The notes: a model not told the origin generated them from the letters alone. A stretch of DNA of 64,000 nt from Enhygromyxa salina (GCF_002994635.1 NZ_PVNL01000086.1:42251-106250), one strand, 5' to 3'; numbered from the stretch's first letter, positions 1 to 8,862 are shown. Numbers and translations: made by a program.

Positions 1-2
1 CG

Positions 3-1355
3 CACCACTTCGGCATCGTCCACCGCGATCTCAAGCCCGAGAACGTGTTCGTGACCCAGGATTTTCGGGGCGGCGAGATCGTCAAGCTCGTCGACTTCGG
101 GATCGCCAAGCTGATCGACGACGAGGGCGCCAAAGAGCAGCTGACGCGGGCCGGGATGGTGTTTGGGACGCCGCGCTACATGTCGCCGGAGCAGGCGTCG
201 GGCGGCAAGCTCGACGAGCGGACGGATCTCTACGCGACCGGGCTGATCCTCTATCAGATGTTGGCCGGGCACCCGCCGTTCGTCTCGGACGACGCGGCCA
301 CCTTGCTGCGCATGCACATCCTGGCGGATCCCCCGGCGCTGCCGCCCAGCGTGCCCGAGCCGCTCGCGCGGGTGGTCGCCAAGCTGCTCGAGAAGTCGCG
401 CAATGATCGACACGCCAGCGCCCGCGAGGTCATCGACGAGCTGGCGCGGCTGCGGCCGGAGCTGGTCGGAGCGGCGAGCGCCCCGGCGGCCGCGGCCCCG
501 CAGGTCACGGGTCCCAGCGCGACGCCATCAATGCAGACCCACGCCGAGCCGGCCGCGGGGTCGAGCGCCTGGCAACCGGCGGCCGGACCCGCAGCTCGGC
601 CCGCGGCTCCGCTGGCGCCCGTTGTTCCGCCAGCGCCCGTTGCTCCACACGCGCCCGGCCCTGCCCTGGCGCCCGCTCTTCCCCTGCCGCCGGTTGGTCC
701 CCCGCGAGCGCCCGCCCAGGAACCAAACGCCGCCACCCACGGCCATCAGCTGGCCCCGCACGCCGGAGGTCCTCATCACCCCGGGCTCGAGATCACCAGC
801 TACGAGCCCGTCGTGATCACGCGGCCTCCGGCCCGCCCGGCGCGTCCGTGGCTGCCGTGGGCGATCGGGGCGGCCGCGATCATGGTCGCGCTGATGGCGT
901 TCGGCGCTGGCCAGGCGCTGCAGGCCGACCACGACAAGCCCGCGGCGGCGACCAGCCCCACCGCCGCGGGGGCCGAGCTCGGAGACCAAGCACGAGCACG
1001 AGCACAACCAGCTTCCGCTGGCGAGCGCGCAGACTTGGACTGCTCGGACGGCGTCTGCGAGTGCCGCAGCATGCCCAGCTGCCAGCTCGGCTGTGGGGAG
1101 GATTGCGTGGTCCGCTGCACGGACGTCGGCCACTGCGAGCTCAGCGTGGGTGACGAGAGCTCGGTCTGGTGTGATCGGGTCGGCAAGTGCACCGTCGAGT
1201 GTCTGGGCGACTGCGAGGTCCACTGCCCACAAGGTGGCTGCGACGTCCAGTGTCCAGATCGCCCCGACAAGCGCGGCAAACAAAAGCGCAAGAAGCCCAA
1301 GAAGTGCGGCGACGTGTACCTGTGCGGCCGCGACTGCGACGATGATGATGACTGA
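3..1355 (+). CDS. Ser/Thr protein kinase, C-terminal part, with TM segment and Cys-rich tail (5' partial)
   Basis: The gene enters from the left edge, so the N-lobe (glycine loop and catalytic lysine) is outside the window. The visible part opens on the catalytic loop (HRDLKPEN), then the DFG motif (VDFGIAK) and activation segment (GTPRYMSPEQ), as in bacterial Hanks-type kinases. After the kinase comes a long Pro/Ala linker (about 470-840), one hydrophobic segment with core IGAAAIMVALM (about 850-910), and a tail of about 100 residues with many Cys-x-x-Cys-like spacings (1039-1345). It ends in a run of Asp codons. The plan is a cytoplasmic kinase, one membrane pass, and a Cys-rich outer tail that may be disulfide-bonded. 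Kinase assignment is firm; the tail's role is unknown. Confidence 0.9.
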   Translation, partial: HHFGIVHRDLKPENVFVTQDFRGGEIVKLVDFGIAKLIDDEGAKEQLTRAGMVFGTPRYMSPEQASGGKLDERTDLYATGLILYQMLAGHPPFVSDDAATLLRMHILADPPALPPSVPEPLARVVAKLLEKSRNDRHASAREVIDELARLRPELVGAASAPAAAAPQVTGPSATPSMQTHAEPAAGSSAWQPAAGPAARPAAPLAPVVPPAPVAPHAPGPALAPALPLPPVGPPRAPAQEPNAATHGHQLAPHAGGPHHPGLEITSYEPVVITRPPARPARPWLPWAIGAAAIMVALMAFGAGQALQADHDKPAAATSPTAAGAELGDQARARAQPASAGERADLDCSDGVCECRSMPSCQLGCGEDCVVRCTDVGHCELSVGDESSVWCDRVGKCTVECLGDCEVHCPQGGCDVQCPDRPDKRGKQKRKKPKKCGDVYLCGRDCDDDDD

Positions 1356-1384
1356 CAAGCCTGGCGCCCGCGGGTAGGCTGGCC

Positions 1385-2167
1385 GTGGTGCAACTTCAAG
1401 ACGCCCCCGAGCTGACCCGAACGTGGCTGGCGTGCCCGCGGCCCCGCCCCGACGCCACGATCCGTCTGCTGTGCTTTCACCACGCGGGCGGCAGCCCGTC
1501 TAGCTTTCGGCCGTGGCTCGACGAGCTCCCGGACCACGTGGAGCTGCTCGCCGTGCGGCTCGCCGGTCGTGAAGCGCGGCTGCGGCAGACCCCGGTCAAC
1601 AGCGTGGCCGAGGTCGTCGAGCCGCTCGCCGAGGCGCTCGCGCCCCTGCTGCGAGCCAGCCCTCGCCTCGCGATTTTTGGTCACAGCATGGGCGCGCTGC
1701 TGGGCTTCGAGCTCGCCCGTGAGCTCCGGCGTCGATCACTCCCACGCCCGGAGCTGCTGGTCGCGTCGGGCCGCAACGGGCCGGGCGTGGGCCGCAAGCT
1801 CGAGCTCCACAAGCTCAGCGACAAGCAGCTGATCGACGAGGTCCAGCGGATCTACGGCGGCATCCCCAAGCCGATCCTCGACGAGCCCGAGCTGCTCGCG
1901 CTCACGCTCCCGGTCCTGCGCGCCGATCTCACGATTAACGAGACCCACACGCTCAGTGAAGAAGCCCCGCTCGACATCCCGATCCGGGCCTACGCGGGCG
2001 TCGATGATCCCCACGTGGGCAAGGCCGGCCTCGAGCGATGGGCCGAGTTCACGACCGCGAGCTTCGAGTCGGGCCAGTTCGCGGGCGATCACTTCTATCT
2101 AGCACCCGCGCCGGGCATGCGCTGGCTGCTCGACAAGCTCCGCGCCGATCTACCGGCCCAGGTCTGA
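1385..2167 (+). CDS. Type II thioesterase (alpha/beta hydrolase, GrsT/RifR-like)
   Basis: A 260-residue protein of the size and motif order of type II thioesterases, which remove stalled or misprimed acyl chains from NRPS/PKS carrier proteins. The nucleophile elbow FGHSMGA puts the catalytic Ser near residue 101. A GVDDPHV stretch near 205 and GDHFYL near 235 fit the Asp and His of the triad. The N-terminal LLCFHHAGGSPSSFRPW is typical of the family. Two in-frame GTG codons sit at 1385 and 1388. No NRPS or PKS gene is in the window, so its partner assembly line is not visible. The gene is 29 nt from the kinase gene upstream. Confidence 0.85.
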   Translation: MVQLQDAPELTRTWLACPRPRPDATIRLLCFHHAGGSPSSFRPWLDELPDHVELLAVRLAGREARLRQTPVNSVAEVVEPLAEALAPLLRASPRLAIFGHSMGALLGFELARELRRRSLPRPELLVASGRNGPGVGRKLELHKLSDKQLIDEVQRIYGGIPKPILDEPELLALTLPVLRADLTINETHTLSEEAPLDIPIRAYAGVDDPHVGKAGLERWAEFTTASFESGQFAGDHFYLAPAPGMRWLLDKLRADLPAQV

Positions 2168-2170
2168 CTG

Positions 2171-2240
2171 GGACCTGATCAGACCTGATCAGACCTGATC
2201 AGACCTGGTCAGACCTGATCAGCCCTGCTCGGAGCTGATC
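2171..2240. repeat. Seven near-identical 10-bp direct repeats built on TGATCA
   Basis: Seven consecutive units of about 10 bp (consensus GACCTGATCA, last two degenerate) fill the whole gap between two convergent genes. They run into the stop codon of the minus-strand gene at 2239. Each unit contains the palindrome TGATCA, and the period is close to one helical turn. Confidence 0.9.
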
Positions 2241-3627
2241 AGCTGCGAAACAGCCCACGTCCGAGCCGCGAGAAGTCCCGCCGATCGCCCTTGGCGACCT
2301 CGTGCAGGAACACCAGCTGCGACCGGGCCTCGAGCCACGGCATCAGCACGCTCTCGTCTCCGGGGGTCGGCGTCCCGGGCGGATGGCAGAGCACCAGCTG
2401 CACGAGCTCCCCGGGCGACTCACCCGTGAGCATCGCCCGCTCGACCTCGGTCGGCGGCGGCACGTCACCGCTGTCGGCGATCAGCACGACCTCGTCGGCC
2501 GCGCTCACGCACGCCCGGGTCCACGCGTCGAGCTGACCGGCGACCAACAGCAGCACCGCGTCATGCTCGGCCTCGGCCGCCGACAGCCACTCACCAAACC
2601 GACGCAGGGCTGGATCGTCGTCGAGCGACACCGCACCGGGGGCGTCCGCGGCGAACTGTTGGGCCCCGAGCACGGCCACGTCGCTGCTGAGTTGCTCGAC
2701 CAGCGCGCCCGCGAAGCCGCGTAGATCCACGCCTGGCTGGGCCGGAACCAGCGCGAGCGTGCGCGGATGGTTGACGACCACGGGCTGCTGGTTGGCCTGG
2801 ACCAGGCGCCGCGCCAGCGTCCGCGCCAGACCCAGCGCCGCGCCGGGGTGGCGCATCAGCAGCGCCTCGAAGGTGGGCGCGGTCAGCCCCCGCAACCAGG
2901 TGTCACGCACCGCGCGGACCATCGCCGATCGCTCGCCGCCGATCAGCACCGCCAGCTCACCGACGGGCTGGCCCGGTCCGATCTCGGCCACGCGCTGCAG
3001 CTGGCCGTCTCGCTCGACCAGGACCTCGAGCCGGCCTTCATCGACCAGCCAGACATGCCGCAAGGTCTCGTTGGGGTTGAACAGCACCTCGCCGGCCTGA
3101 AGGTGGCGCTGGATCATCGCGCCGTCGATCTCGACGAGCATCGACAGCGGCAGCGTGCCAAACAAGGTGGCGAGCCCGAGCTCGAGCCGCGCGAGGTGGC
3201 GCTCGGTCACCGGGGTCAGCAGCGCGTCGAACACCCGCCGGGTCAACAACCGGCGCACGTCGCTGTAGCCCAGCCCGATCAGCCGACAGCTGCCGACCGC
3301 CCGGATCGAGCCCGAGCGCACGCGCTCGCCCCCCACGACCAGCGGCAGCTCACCCACGCAGGCCCCGGGCGCGAGCCGCTTGCGCCACATCGGTGGATCA
3401 CCTTGATAGACGTCGAGCTGGCCGGACACGAGCACGAACAGGGCGTCAGCCGGATCGTCTTGATGGAACAGCCAGGTGTCGTGGTCGAGCTCGAGCTCGA
3501 GGGCCGCCTCCGACAACAGCTTGCCGGCGGCCTTGGGCAGCGCGTCGAACGGCCAGTAGCTCGAGATGTCGCCCGACGTGTCGCCCAAGCTGGTACCCCG
3601 CCCGTTCGGCCTGTTCAGGTAGCTCAA
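2239..3627 (-). CDS. Dual cyclic-nucleotide-binding-domain protein, NTE/patatin-like without the patatin domain
   Basis: Two cNMP-binding (CAP_ED) folds come in tandem: the first about residues 20-130, with GACVGELPLVVGGERVR as the phosphate-binding cassette, the second about 140-260, with GQPVGELAVLIGGERSA. A third region (LALVPAQPGVDLRGF onward) matches the region that precedes the patatin catalytic domain in bacterial NTE-family phospholipases. The protein stops about where the GxGxxG oxyanion loop should start. No ATG lies near the N-terminus. I chose TTG at 3627, which overlaps the vgrG stop as TTGA; another TTG at 3588 is possible. It is likely co-transcribed with vgrG. Nucleotide binding is well supported; loss of lipase function is inferred. 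Confidence 0.75.
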   Translation of the reverse strand: MSYLNRPNGRGTSLGDTSGDISSYWPFDALPKAAGKLLSEAALELELDHDTWLFHQDDPADALFVLVSGQLDVYQGDPPMWRKRLAPGACVGELPLVVGGERVRSGSIRAVGSCRLIGLGYSDVRRLLTRRVFDALLTPVTERHLARLELGLATLFGTLPLSMLVEIDGAMIQRHLQAGEVLFNPNETLRHVWLVDEGRLEVLVERDGQLQRVAEIGPGQPVGELAVLIGGERSAMVRAVRDTWLRGLTAPTFEALLMRHPGAALGLARTLARRLVQANQQPVVVNHPRTLALVPAQPGVDLRGFAGALVEQLSSDVAVLGAQQFAADAPGAVSLDDDPALRRFGEWLSAAEAEHDAVLLLVAGQLDAWTRACVSAADEVVLIADSGDVPPPTEVERAMLTGESPGELVQLVLCHPPGTPTPGDESVLMPWLEARSQLVFLHEVAKGDRRDFSRLGRGLFRS

Positions 3628-5531
3628 TTGCTCCCGATCTTGTTGCCCTTGAGTACGATGTTTCCGCTGCCCTTGAGGGTGAGGTTGTTGCCGCTGAGCA
3701 CGATGTTGCCGTTGCTCTTCATGGTCATCGACGCGGCCCCGCACTTGAGCGTGATCTTGTCGGCGGCCTCGATCAGCGTCTCTTTGTCGCTGGTGAAGCT
3801 CATGTTGTCGCCCGAGGTCACCGTGCGCAGCTTGCCCACGGACTCGCTGACGTTGTTGCCGATGCTCTCAGTTCGATCGTGGCCGACGTCCTCGGTCTGA
3901 TCGTGCTTGATCACGTTGGTCTGATCGTTGCCGATCTCTTGGTACTGGTCGTGGCCGATCGTCTCACGATGATCGTTCAAGATCTCCACGACCCAGTCCT
4001 TCTCACCGTGGATGTAGATGTGCTCCTCGCCCTTGGCGTCCTCGAAGCGCAGCTCGTTGAAGCCGCCGCCGCCCGGCGATGAGTTGGTCCGCCAGCCGGT
4101 CTGGGTCTTGTTGTCGGGCACCGCGAACGGCGGCGGGTACTCGCCGTTGTAGACGCAGCCGGTGCACAGCGGGCGATCGGGGTTGCCCTCGAGGAATTCG
4201 ATCATGACCTCCATGCCGATCCGCGGGATGAACTGCGTGCCCCACCCGAGCCCGGCCCAGCTCTGCGAGACCCGCACCCAGCACGACGAGCCGGCCGTGT
4301 AGGTCGGCTTCTCTTCCCAGTAAAATTGGACGTGGATCCGCGCGTGTTGATCCGTGTGGATCTCTTCGCCGTCGGGGCCGGTGACGATCGCCGTCTGCGG
4401 GCCGTGAACCCGGGGCTTGGGCGTGGCCGGCTCGGGCCGCATCACGGCGTCGAACGGCACGCACTCGAATTCGTTGGTGTACCCGGCCTCGGCGCCGCCG
4501 TCGTCCTGGGCCTGGTAGCTGTGACCGCCCGAGTGGGTCACCGCGGTGATCAGGTACTCGATCTCGATGTCGGGCCGCTCGGAGTTGGCCAGCTTGAAGC
4601 GCAGGCCGGGCCGCATGCTCATGCAGTTGCTGCGGCCGCGCGCGATCCGACCACCGATCGTCGAGGCGTGCTTGAGATCCGTGGCCTGGTCGCCGAGATC
4701 GTCGTCGATGTAGCGGCGCCGACCGTGGGTGTACACGCGGCGCTCGAGCCCGCGCGCGTCGGTGCCCGTGGCCGGCTCGCTCAGCAGGTTGCGCGGGGTC
4801 ATCCAGTCGTAGTCGCGCCGCAGCGTGCCCGTGGTCGTGAGCTGGTTGGACCACTCGAGCGCCTGGATCGACTCGACGTCGGCCAGCTCCGGCTGGGTCC
4901 CGATGATCGGGATGTCCGGGGTGCCGTCGAGATTCTCGATCTCGGTGTACTGATCGTTGGCGTCGCGAAAGGTCAGGGTCTCGAGCCCGCTGTCGCCGTC
5001 GTGGATGAATTCGTAGCTGATGCCCTCTTCCTCGAGCAGCCGCGAGACATAGTCGAAGTTGGACTCGCGGTACTGCGTGCAGTAGTCGCGGGCTGCGGCG
5101 CCCCGACTGACGCTACCGAAGTCGATCGCGCGACCGTAGGCGCCCAGCGCCTCGTCGAGCACCTCCGTGATGATCGCCTGGACGCTGAGCTCCTGCCAGA
5201 TCTGCGACTTGACCTGCTGTCGCAGCAGCTCGAACGCGGGCACGACCTCGAGCCGGATCGTCATGTGGTGATCGACGATCCCGGTGTAGTCGATGCGGGA
5301 CACCACCCCACAGATCGCGCGCTGCTCTTGGCCGCCGCGGACCAGTCGCAGCGCCGCGTTGCAGCCGAGCAAGCTGTCGGTCTCGGCCTCGCCGTCGGTC
5401 TCGGCGTCGATGACCACGCGATAGCTGCGGTTGAGCCCCTCCGCGATGAACACGCGAGTGACGGTCCACTGCGCGCCCTCTTCGGACAACGTCAGCTCGT
5501 AGGCGGGCGGCGGGAGACTGAGCTTGAGCAT
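3624..5531 (-). CDS. vgrG: VgrG, type VI secretion tip protein
   Basis: A 635-residue homologue of the spike at the tip of the T6SS needle (gp27-gp5-like). Its N-terminal half is gp27-like. The OB-fold region has the family's hallmark stretch (ARIHVQFYWEE, then WVRVSQSWAG and GMEVMIEFLEGNPDRPL). The C-terminus is a beta-helix of short repeats (HDQ, GNDQT, HDRTE), followed by the DUF2345-like DKITLKCGAASMTM. The ATG at 5531 follows a GAGAGAT ribosome site; an upstream extension of 25 codons is open but lacks family similarity. No extra effector domain is fused. The sheath, membrane and ClpV genes of the apparatus are not in the window, so this is an outlying vgrG island. Confidence 0.95.
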   Translation of the reverse strand: MLKLSLPPPAYELTLSEEGAQWTVTRVFIAEGLNRSYRVVIDAETDGEAETDSLLGCNAALRLVRGGQEQRAICGVVSRIDYTGIVDHHMTIRLEVVPAFELLRQQVKSQIWQELSVQAIITEVLDEALGAYGRAIDFGSVSRGAAARDYCTQYRESNFDYVSRLLEEEGISYEFIHDGDSGLETLTFRDANDQYTEIENLDGTPDIPIIGTQPELADVESIQALEWSNQLTTTGTLRRDYDWMTPRNLLSEPATGTDARGLERRVYTHGRRRYIDDDLGDQATDLKHASTIGGRIARGRSNCMSMRPGLRFKLANSERPDIEIEYLITAVTHSGGHSYQAQDDGGAEAGYTNEFECVPFDAVMRPEPATPKPRVHGPQTAIVTGPDGEEIHTDQHARIHVQFYWEEKPTYTAGSSCWVRVSQSWAGLGWGTQFIPRIGMEVMIEFLEGNPDRPLCTGCVYNGEYPPPFAVPDNKTQTGWRTNSSPGGGGFNELRFEDAKGEEHIYIHGEKDWVVEILNDHRETIGHDQYQEIGNDQTNVIKHDQTEDVGHDRTESIGNNVSESVGKLRTVTSGDNMSFTSDKETLIEAADKITLKCGAASMTMKSNGNIVLSGNNLTLKGSGNIVLKGNKIGSN

Positions 5532-5684
5532 GATATCTCTCGGGGGCACGTCCAGCGGCCCAACAAATCGCCGACCGCCGATATGGCCGCGCCAGCGCTC
5601 GCCCAAACCTGGGTCTGGACCCTCGCAGAATACCGGCGTGAACGTGCGTACGGCAACCGTTCATCTGGTAGACTGCCCCCGGTC

Positions 5685-6386
5685 GTGACCGAGTCTGCCA
5701 ACCAAGACGGTGAAGCCCCCGCGGACACCCCAGCGGCGTCGGAACACGCGATCCAGCCCAGCGACGGCCCCACGCCCGGCTTGCTCGCCGAGCTGCTCGA
5801 GGGCACCCGCGACCAACCCAGCCCGCAAGCTGGGCCTCAGCTGCGGCCTGTAACACCCGCTTCACACCCGAGCTTCGGCACCCGCGTGGGGTGGCTGGTC
5901 GAGTGGGCGTCCGGTTCCGCCCCTACCGTCGACTTCCCGGGCAACGAGCACGGCCCGCTCGCCGCCCGCAGCGTGATCCCGCTCGACCCCGACCTGGTGG
6001 CCGAGGCGATCGCCGAGCAGCGCGGCGTGATGTTGACCTTCGAGGACGGCCAGCCGCGCGCGCCGATCATCGCCGGGCTGCTGCAGCCCGTGGTGTTCGA
6101 GGTCGACGTCGAGCTCGAAACTGATCGGGAGCCGGGCAACACCAACACCAACACCGACACCAACGCCGGTCAGGAGCTCGCCGCCAGCGAGGCCATCCCG
6201 CCGATGGCCGCCAGCGTCGACGGCCGGCGCGTCGAGATCGAGGCCGCCGACGAGATCGTCCTGCGCTGCGGACAGGCCAGCATCGTGCTGCGCCGAAACG
6301 GCCGCGTCGTCATCCGCGGCACCTACGTCGAGACCCGCTCGCGCGGGGTCAACCGCATCAAGGGCGGCTCCGTCCAGATCAACTGA
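5685..6386 (+). CDS. DUF6484-type T6SS-associated protein with VgrG-like tail
   Basis: A 233-residue protein divergent from vgrG. After a low-complexity N-terminus (to about 65) it has a compact domain with GTRVGWLVEW, VDFPGNEHGPLAARS and FEDGQPRAPIIAGLLQP. This is the pattern I associate with DUF6484 proteins encoded beside vgrG. The last 50 residues (ADEIVLRCGQASIVLRR, then RSRGVNRIKGGSVQIN) resemble the end of the VgrG beta-helix. GTG at 5685 is the first plausible start before the conserved part, though no strong ribosome site precedes it. It probably helps load or cap VgrG, which is inference from neighbourhood. Confidence 0.8.
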   Translation: MTESANQDGEAPADTPAASEHAIQPSDGPTPGLLAELLEGTRDQPSPQAGPQLRPVTPASHPSFGTRVGWLVEWASGSAPTVDFPGNEHGPLAARSVIPLDPDLVAEAIAEQRGVMLTFEDGQPRAPIIAGLLQPVVFEVDVELETDREPGNTNTNTDTNAGQELAASEAIPPMAASVDGRRVEIEAADEIVLRCGQASIVLRRNGRVVIRGTYVETRSRGVNRIKGGSVQIN

Positions 6387-6392
6387 GGCCAA

Positions 6393-7769
6393 GTGGCAGC
6401 GCTGCTCTGGGACGTACAAGAGGAGCACCTCGGCGAGGCAGAGTTCTTCTGGGAGACCTGGGAGCGCGCCGTCGACTCGCCGATCTTCACGATCGGCGAG
6501 CTGCGGGCCGGACCCGAAGAGCGGCTGATGGCCAACATCATGGGGCTCGTGGTCGGCGGCCAGCCCGTGCTCGACCGCCTCGTGCGTCCCGTGCTCGACG
6601 AAGACCTCGACGATGATCGCTACCGAACCGCCGCGGCCGCGCTCGCGATCCTCGATGGCGGCGGGTTCGAGGGGCCCGACATCGTCCTGGACTATCTGCC
6701 CCGCGCTGGCGCCGAGGGTCGCTGGGGGCTGATCCGGGCCATGCACCTGTCGCGGCGAACGGACCTGGCCGCGCGCTTGATCGCCTCGTTACCCGAACAC
6801 GACGGCCCCGCGCTCGCGGGCCGGCTCGAAGCGCTGACCGGACTCGGCGTCGACGTCGGCAAGCGCCTGCGGGTGTGGTTCAAGCACGGTGAGCCGCGCG
6901 TCCGCCGGGCCGCGGCCTGGCTCGCCCGGTACTCGACCTCGTCGAACGTGCTCAAGCGGCTGCTCAAGTTGATGCGAGACCCCGACGCCAAGCTGCGCGA
7001 GGCCGCGATCGAGAGCGCGCTGATCCGCGGGCTGCCCGGTTCGTGGCAGCTGGCCTGCGAGGCTGCGTTCGATCGCCAGAGCCCGGGCGGCGCCGGATCC
7101 CTGCGCCGCGCCGCGCTCGGATGGGTCGCCATGCAGGGCGACGCGGCCTCCCACGCGCGGATCTTGGAGCTGCTGCGTGCCCGGCCCGACCCGGATCTGC
7201 TGTGGGCGGCCGGCGTCACCGGTCGGCCCGACGCGGTCGACCTCGCCGCCGCGCTGCTCGACCACCCGCAGCTGGCCCGACTCGCGGGGGAGCTGATGAC
7301 CTTCGTCGCCGGGCTCCCGACTCGCGTCGACCACTACTGGCTCGACGAGGGCGCGCACGGGGGCTACGGCGACGACGAGGACGAAGGGCTGCCCGTGCTC
7401 GGGCGGGACGACCTCGCGGCCAACCTGGTCCCGCCCGACGAGCTGCGCCTGCGGCTGCCCCACCCCGAGCGCGCGCGAGCGTGGTGGCTCGAGTGTCGCA
7501 ACGAGCTCTCGCCTGCGCTGCGCTACTACGCCGGGCGGCCGCTGGAGCCGAGCACGATCGAGCACGCGCTGCGGACCGCACCCATGCGACGACGACACCC
7601 GCTCGCGCTGGAGCTTGCGATCCGCAGCGCGGGGATCGGCATGCTCGACACCCGGGCGGCGGCGCGGATCCAGACCTCGCAGACCACGGCGATCTTCGCC
7701 AGCTTGGATCAGCTGCGCGCCCAAGGTCGCGGCAGCGTCGACTTCCAGGGTGGGTTGCCGCTGATGTAG
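6393..7769 (+). CDS. TIGR02270-type HEAT-repeat protein, T6SS-associated
   Basis: The 458-residue protein opens with an acidic/aromatic segment (EEHLGEAEFFWETWERAV) as in TIGR02270 proteins. It then has helical pairs that read as HEAT-like repeats (for example VRRAAAWLARY, then KLREAAIESALIRG, then SLRRAALGWVAMQGD), between about residues 60 and 290. This family is found beside vgrG and DUF6484 genes, and here it starts 6 nt after the DUF6484 stop, so the two form one transcription unit. Start is GTG at 6393 with GAGG just upstream. No catalytic motif is visible; a scaffold or adaptor role in effector delivery is inferred. Confidence 0.8.
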   Translation: MAALLWDVQEEHLGEAEFFWETWERAVDSPIFTIGELRAGPEERLMANIMGLVVGGQPVLDRLVRPVLDEDLDDDRYRTAAAALAILDGGGFEGPDIVLDYLPRAGAEGRWGLIRAMHLSRRTDLAARLIASLPEHDGPALAGRLEALTGLGVDVGKRLRVWFKHGEPRVRRAAAWLARYSTSSNVLKRLLKLMRDPDAKLREAAIESALIRGLPGSWQLACEAAFDRQSPGGAGSLRRAALGWVAMQGDAASHARILELLRARPDPDLLWAAGVTGRPDAVDLAAALLDHPQLARLAGELMTFVAGLPTRVDHYWLDEGAHGGYGDDEDEGLPVLGRDDLAANLVPPDELRLRLPHPERARAWWLECRNELSPALRYYAGRPLEPSTIEHALRTAPMRRRHPLALELAIRSAGIGMLDTRAAARIQTSQTTAIFASLDQLRAQGRGSVDFQGGLPLM

Positions 7770-7842
7770 GGCGTCGCTCTGCGCGGGCCCCTGACTCGAG
7801 CGGCGCGAACATCGCGGCAAGAAATTATCGCAGCAGCTGCAA

Positions 7843-7877
7843 AGCACATCTGCGGGGGCCGACATCGCAGATGTGCT
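7843..7877 (+). promoter_or_regulatory. Perfect 12-bp stem-loop enclosing a GTG start codon
   Basis: AGCACATCTGCG (7843-7854) and CGCAGATGTGCT (7866-7877) are exact reverse complements separated by 11 nt. The right arm contains the GTG start (7873) of the next gene. The structure could terminate the T6SS transcript or hide the initiation region of the nuclease gene. Confidence 0.7.
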
Positions 7878-8775
7878 GGGTAAGCTTCATCAAGGAACCA
7901 TCGAGCTGTTCCGCCACGACCCTTGGCTCGCGTTCGATCTCCTCGGTGTCGAGCGGCCCGTAGCTGGGACACCAACTCCCCGGCAGGGCGAAGTCGAGCG
8001 CGAAGATCCCGAGGATCCCGACAAGGTCATCGTGCGCTACCCCGACCTCGTGCTGGTTCACGAGGTCGAGGTCCCCAAGCGCGGCATCGTCATTGGTGTC
8101 GAGGCGCAGGGGGCGTACCAGCGCATCAAGCGATGGCGGTTCCCGTACTATCAAGCCGTCCTGGCCGACAGCTACGAGCTTCAGACCTGGATGGTGTTCG
8201 TCTCGTACTGTCGCCGCATGTCGGCGGCGATTCGTGACTGGAAAGTGGGTCCACCACCTCGGATCGACGGCCTGCTGCTCGACGTGGACACCGTGCCGCG
8301 CCTCAGTCTCGAGGAGATGATGCGGTGGCCAACCGCAGGTGTGCTGGTTGGGGCCCTGCACGGACACGCGGGTGACAGCGAGGCCGCGCAAAATGGAGTG
8401 CGCGCGTGCATGGGCCTTCCGGAGAAGCGAAGGCAATCGTATATTCGAACGATACTAGCGGCGTTGTCAGAGCGAGAGCGGGCAGCGATAGAACAGGAGC
8501 TGAACATGGAAGAGAAGCACGAGATCTGGCAGATTGAGAAGAACAGCGGGACCTACTTGCGCGGCTGTAGGCACGGCTTGGAGACCGGTCGGCAGGAAGG
8601 TCGACGCGTGACCCTCGTCGAGTTGATTTTCGCGTTGCTCGACGTCCGCGGCGTCGCCTGTGAGGCAGACAGCGAAGCACGCCTCCGCGCATGCGAAGAC
8701 ATCGCGGTTCTCGAGCGCTGGGCGGATCGGGCCCGCGAGGTGACCGACGTCTCGGCGCTGTTCGAGGACGCATGA
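7873..8775 (+). CDS. Rpn-like PD-(D/E)XK nuclease family protein (transposase-associated type)
   Basis: A 300-residue protein starting with GTG at 7873. Residues about 55-80 carry PDLVLVHEVEV followed by GIVIGVEAQ. This spacing of Asp and Glu-x-Gln on adjacent strands is typical of Rpn/YhgA-type PD-(D/E)XK nucleases (recombination-promoting, once annotated as transposases). The middle part (YQAVLADSYELQTWMVFVSYC) fits the same fold. The C-terminal 120 residues are helical and charged (LETGRQEGRR, then ALLDVRG), as in these families. It stands alone after the T6SS island. Exact subfamily is uncertain. Confidence 0.6.
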   Translation: MLGKLHQGTIELFRHDPWLAFDLLGVERPVAGTPTPRQGEVEREDPEDPDKVIVRYPDLVLVHEVEVPKRGIVIGVEAQGAYQRIKRWRFPYYQAVLADSYELQTWMVFVSYCRRMSAAIRDWKVGPPPRIDGLLLDVDTVPRLSLEEMMRWPTAGVLVGALHGHAGDSEAAQNGVRACMGLPEKRRQSYIRTILAALSERERAAIEQELNMEEKHEIWQIEKNSGTYLRGCRHGLETGRQEGRRVTLVELIFALLDVRGVACEADSEARLRACEDIAVLERWADRAREVTDVSALFEDA

Positions 8776-8862
8776 ACCGCGAGACCGAGCATCGGGCCAT
8801 GGCCTGAGCGATGGCTGAGCATGCCTGAGCAATGGCTAGAAGGTTCAACAGGCCCAGGAGGC

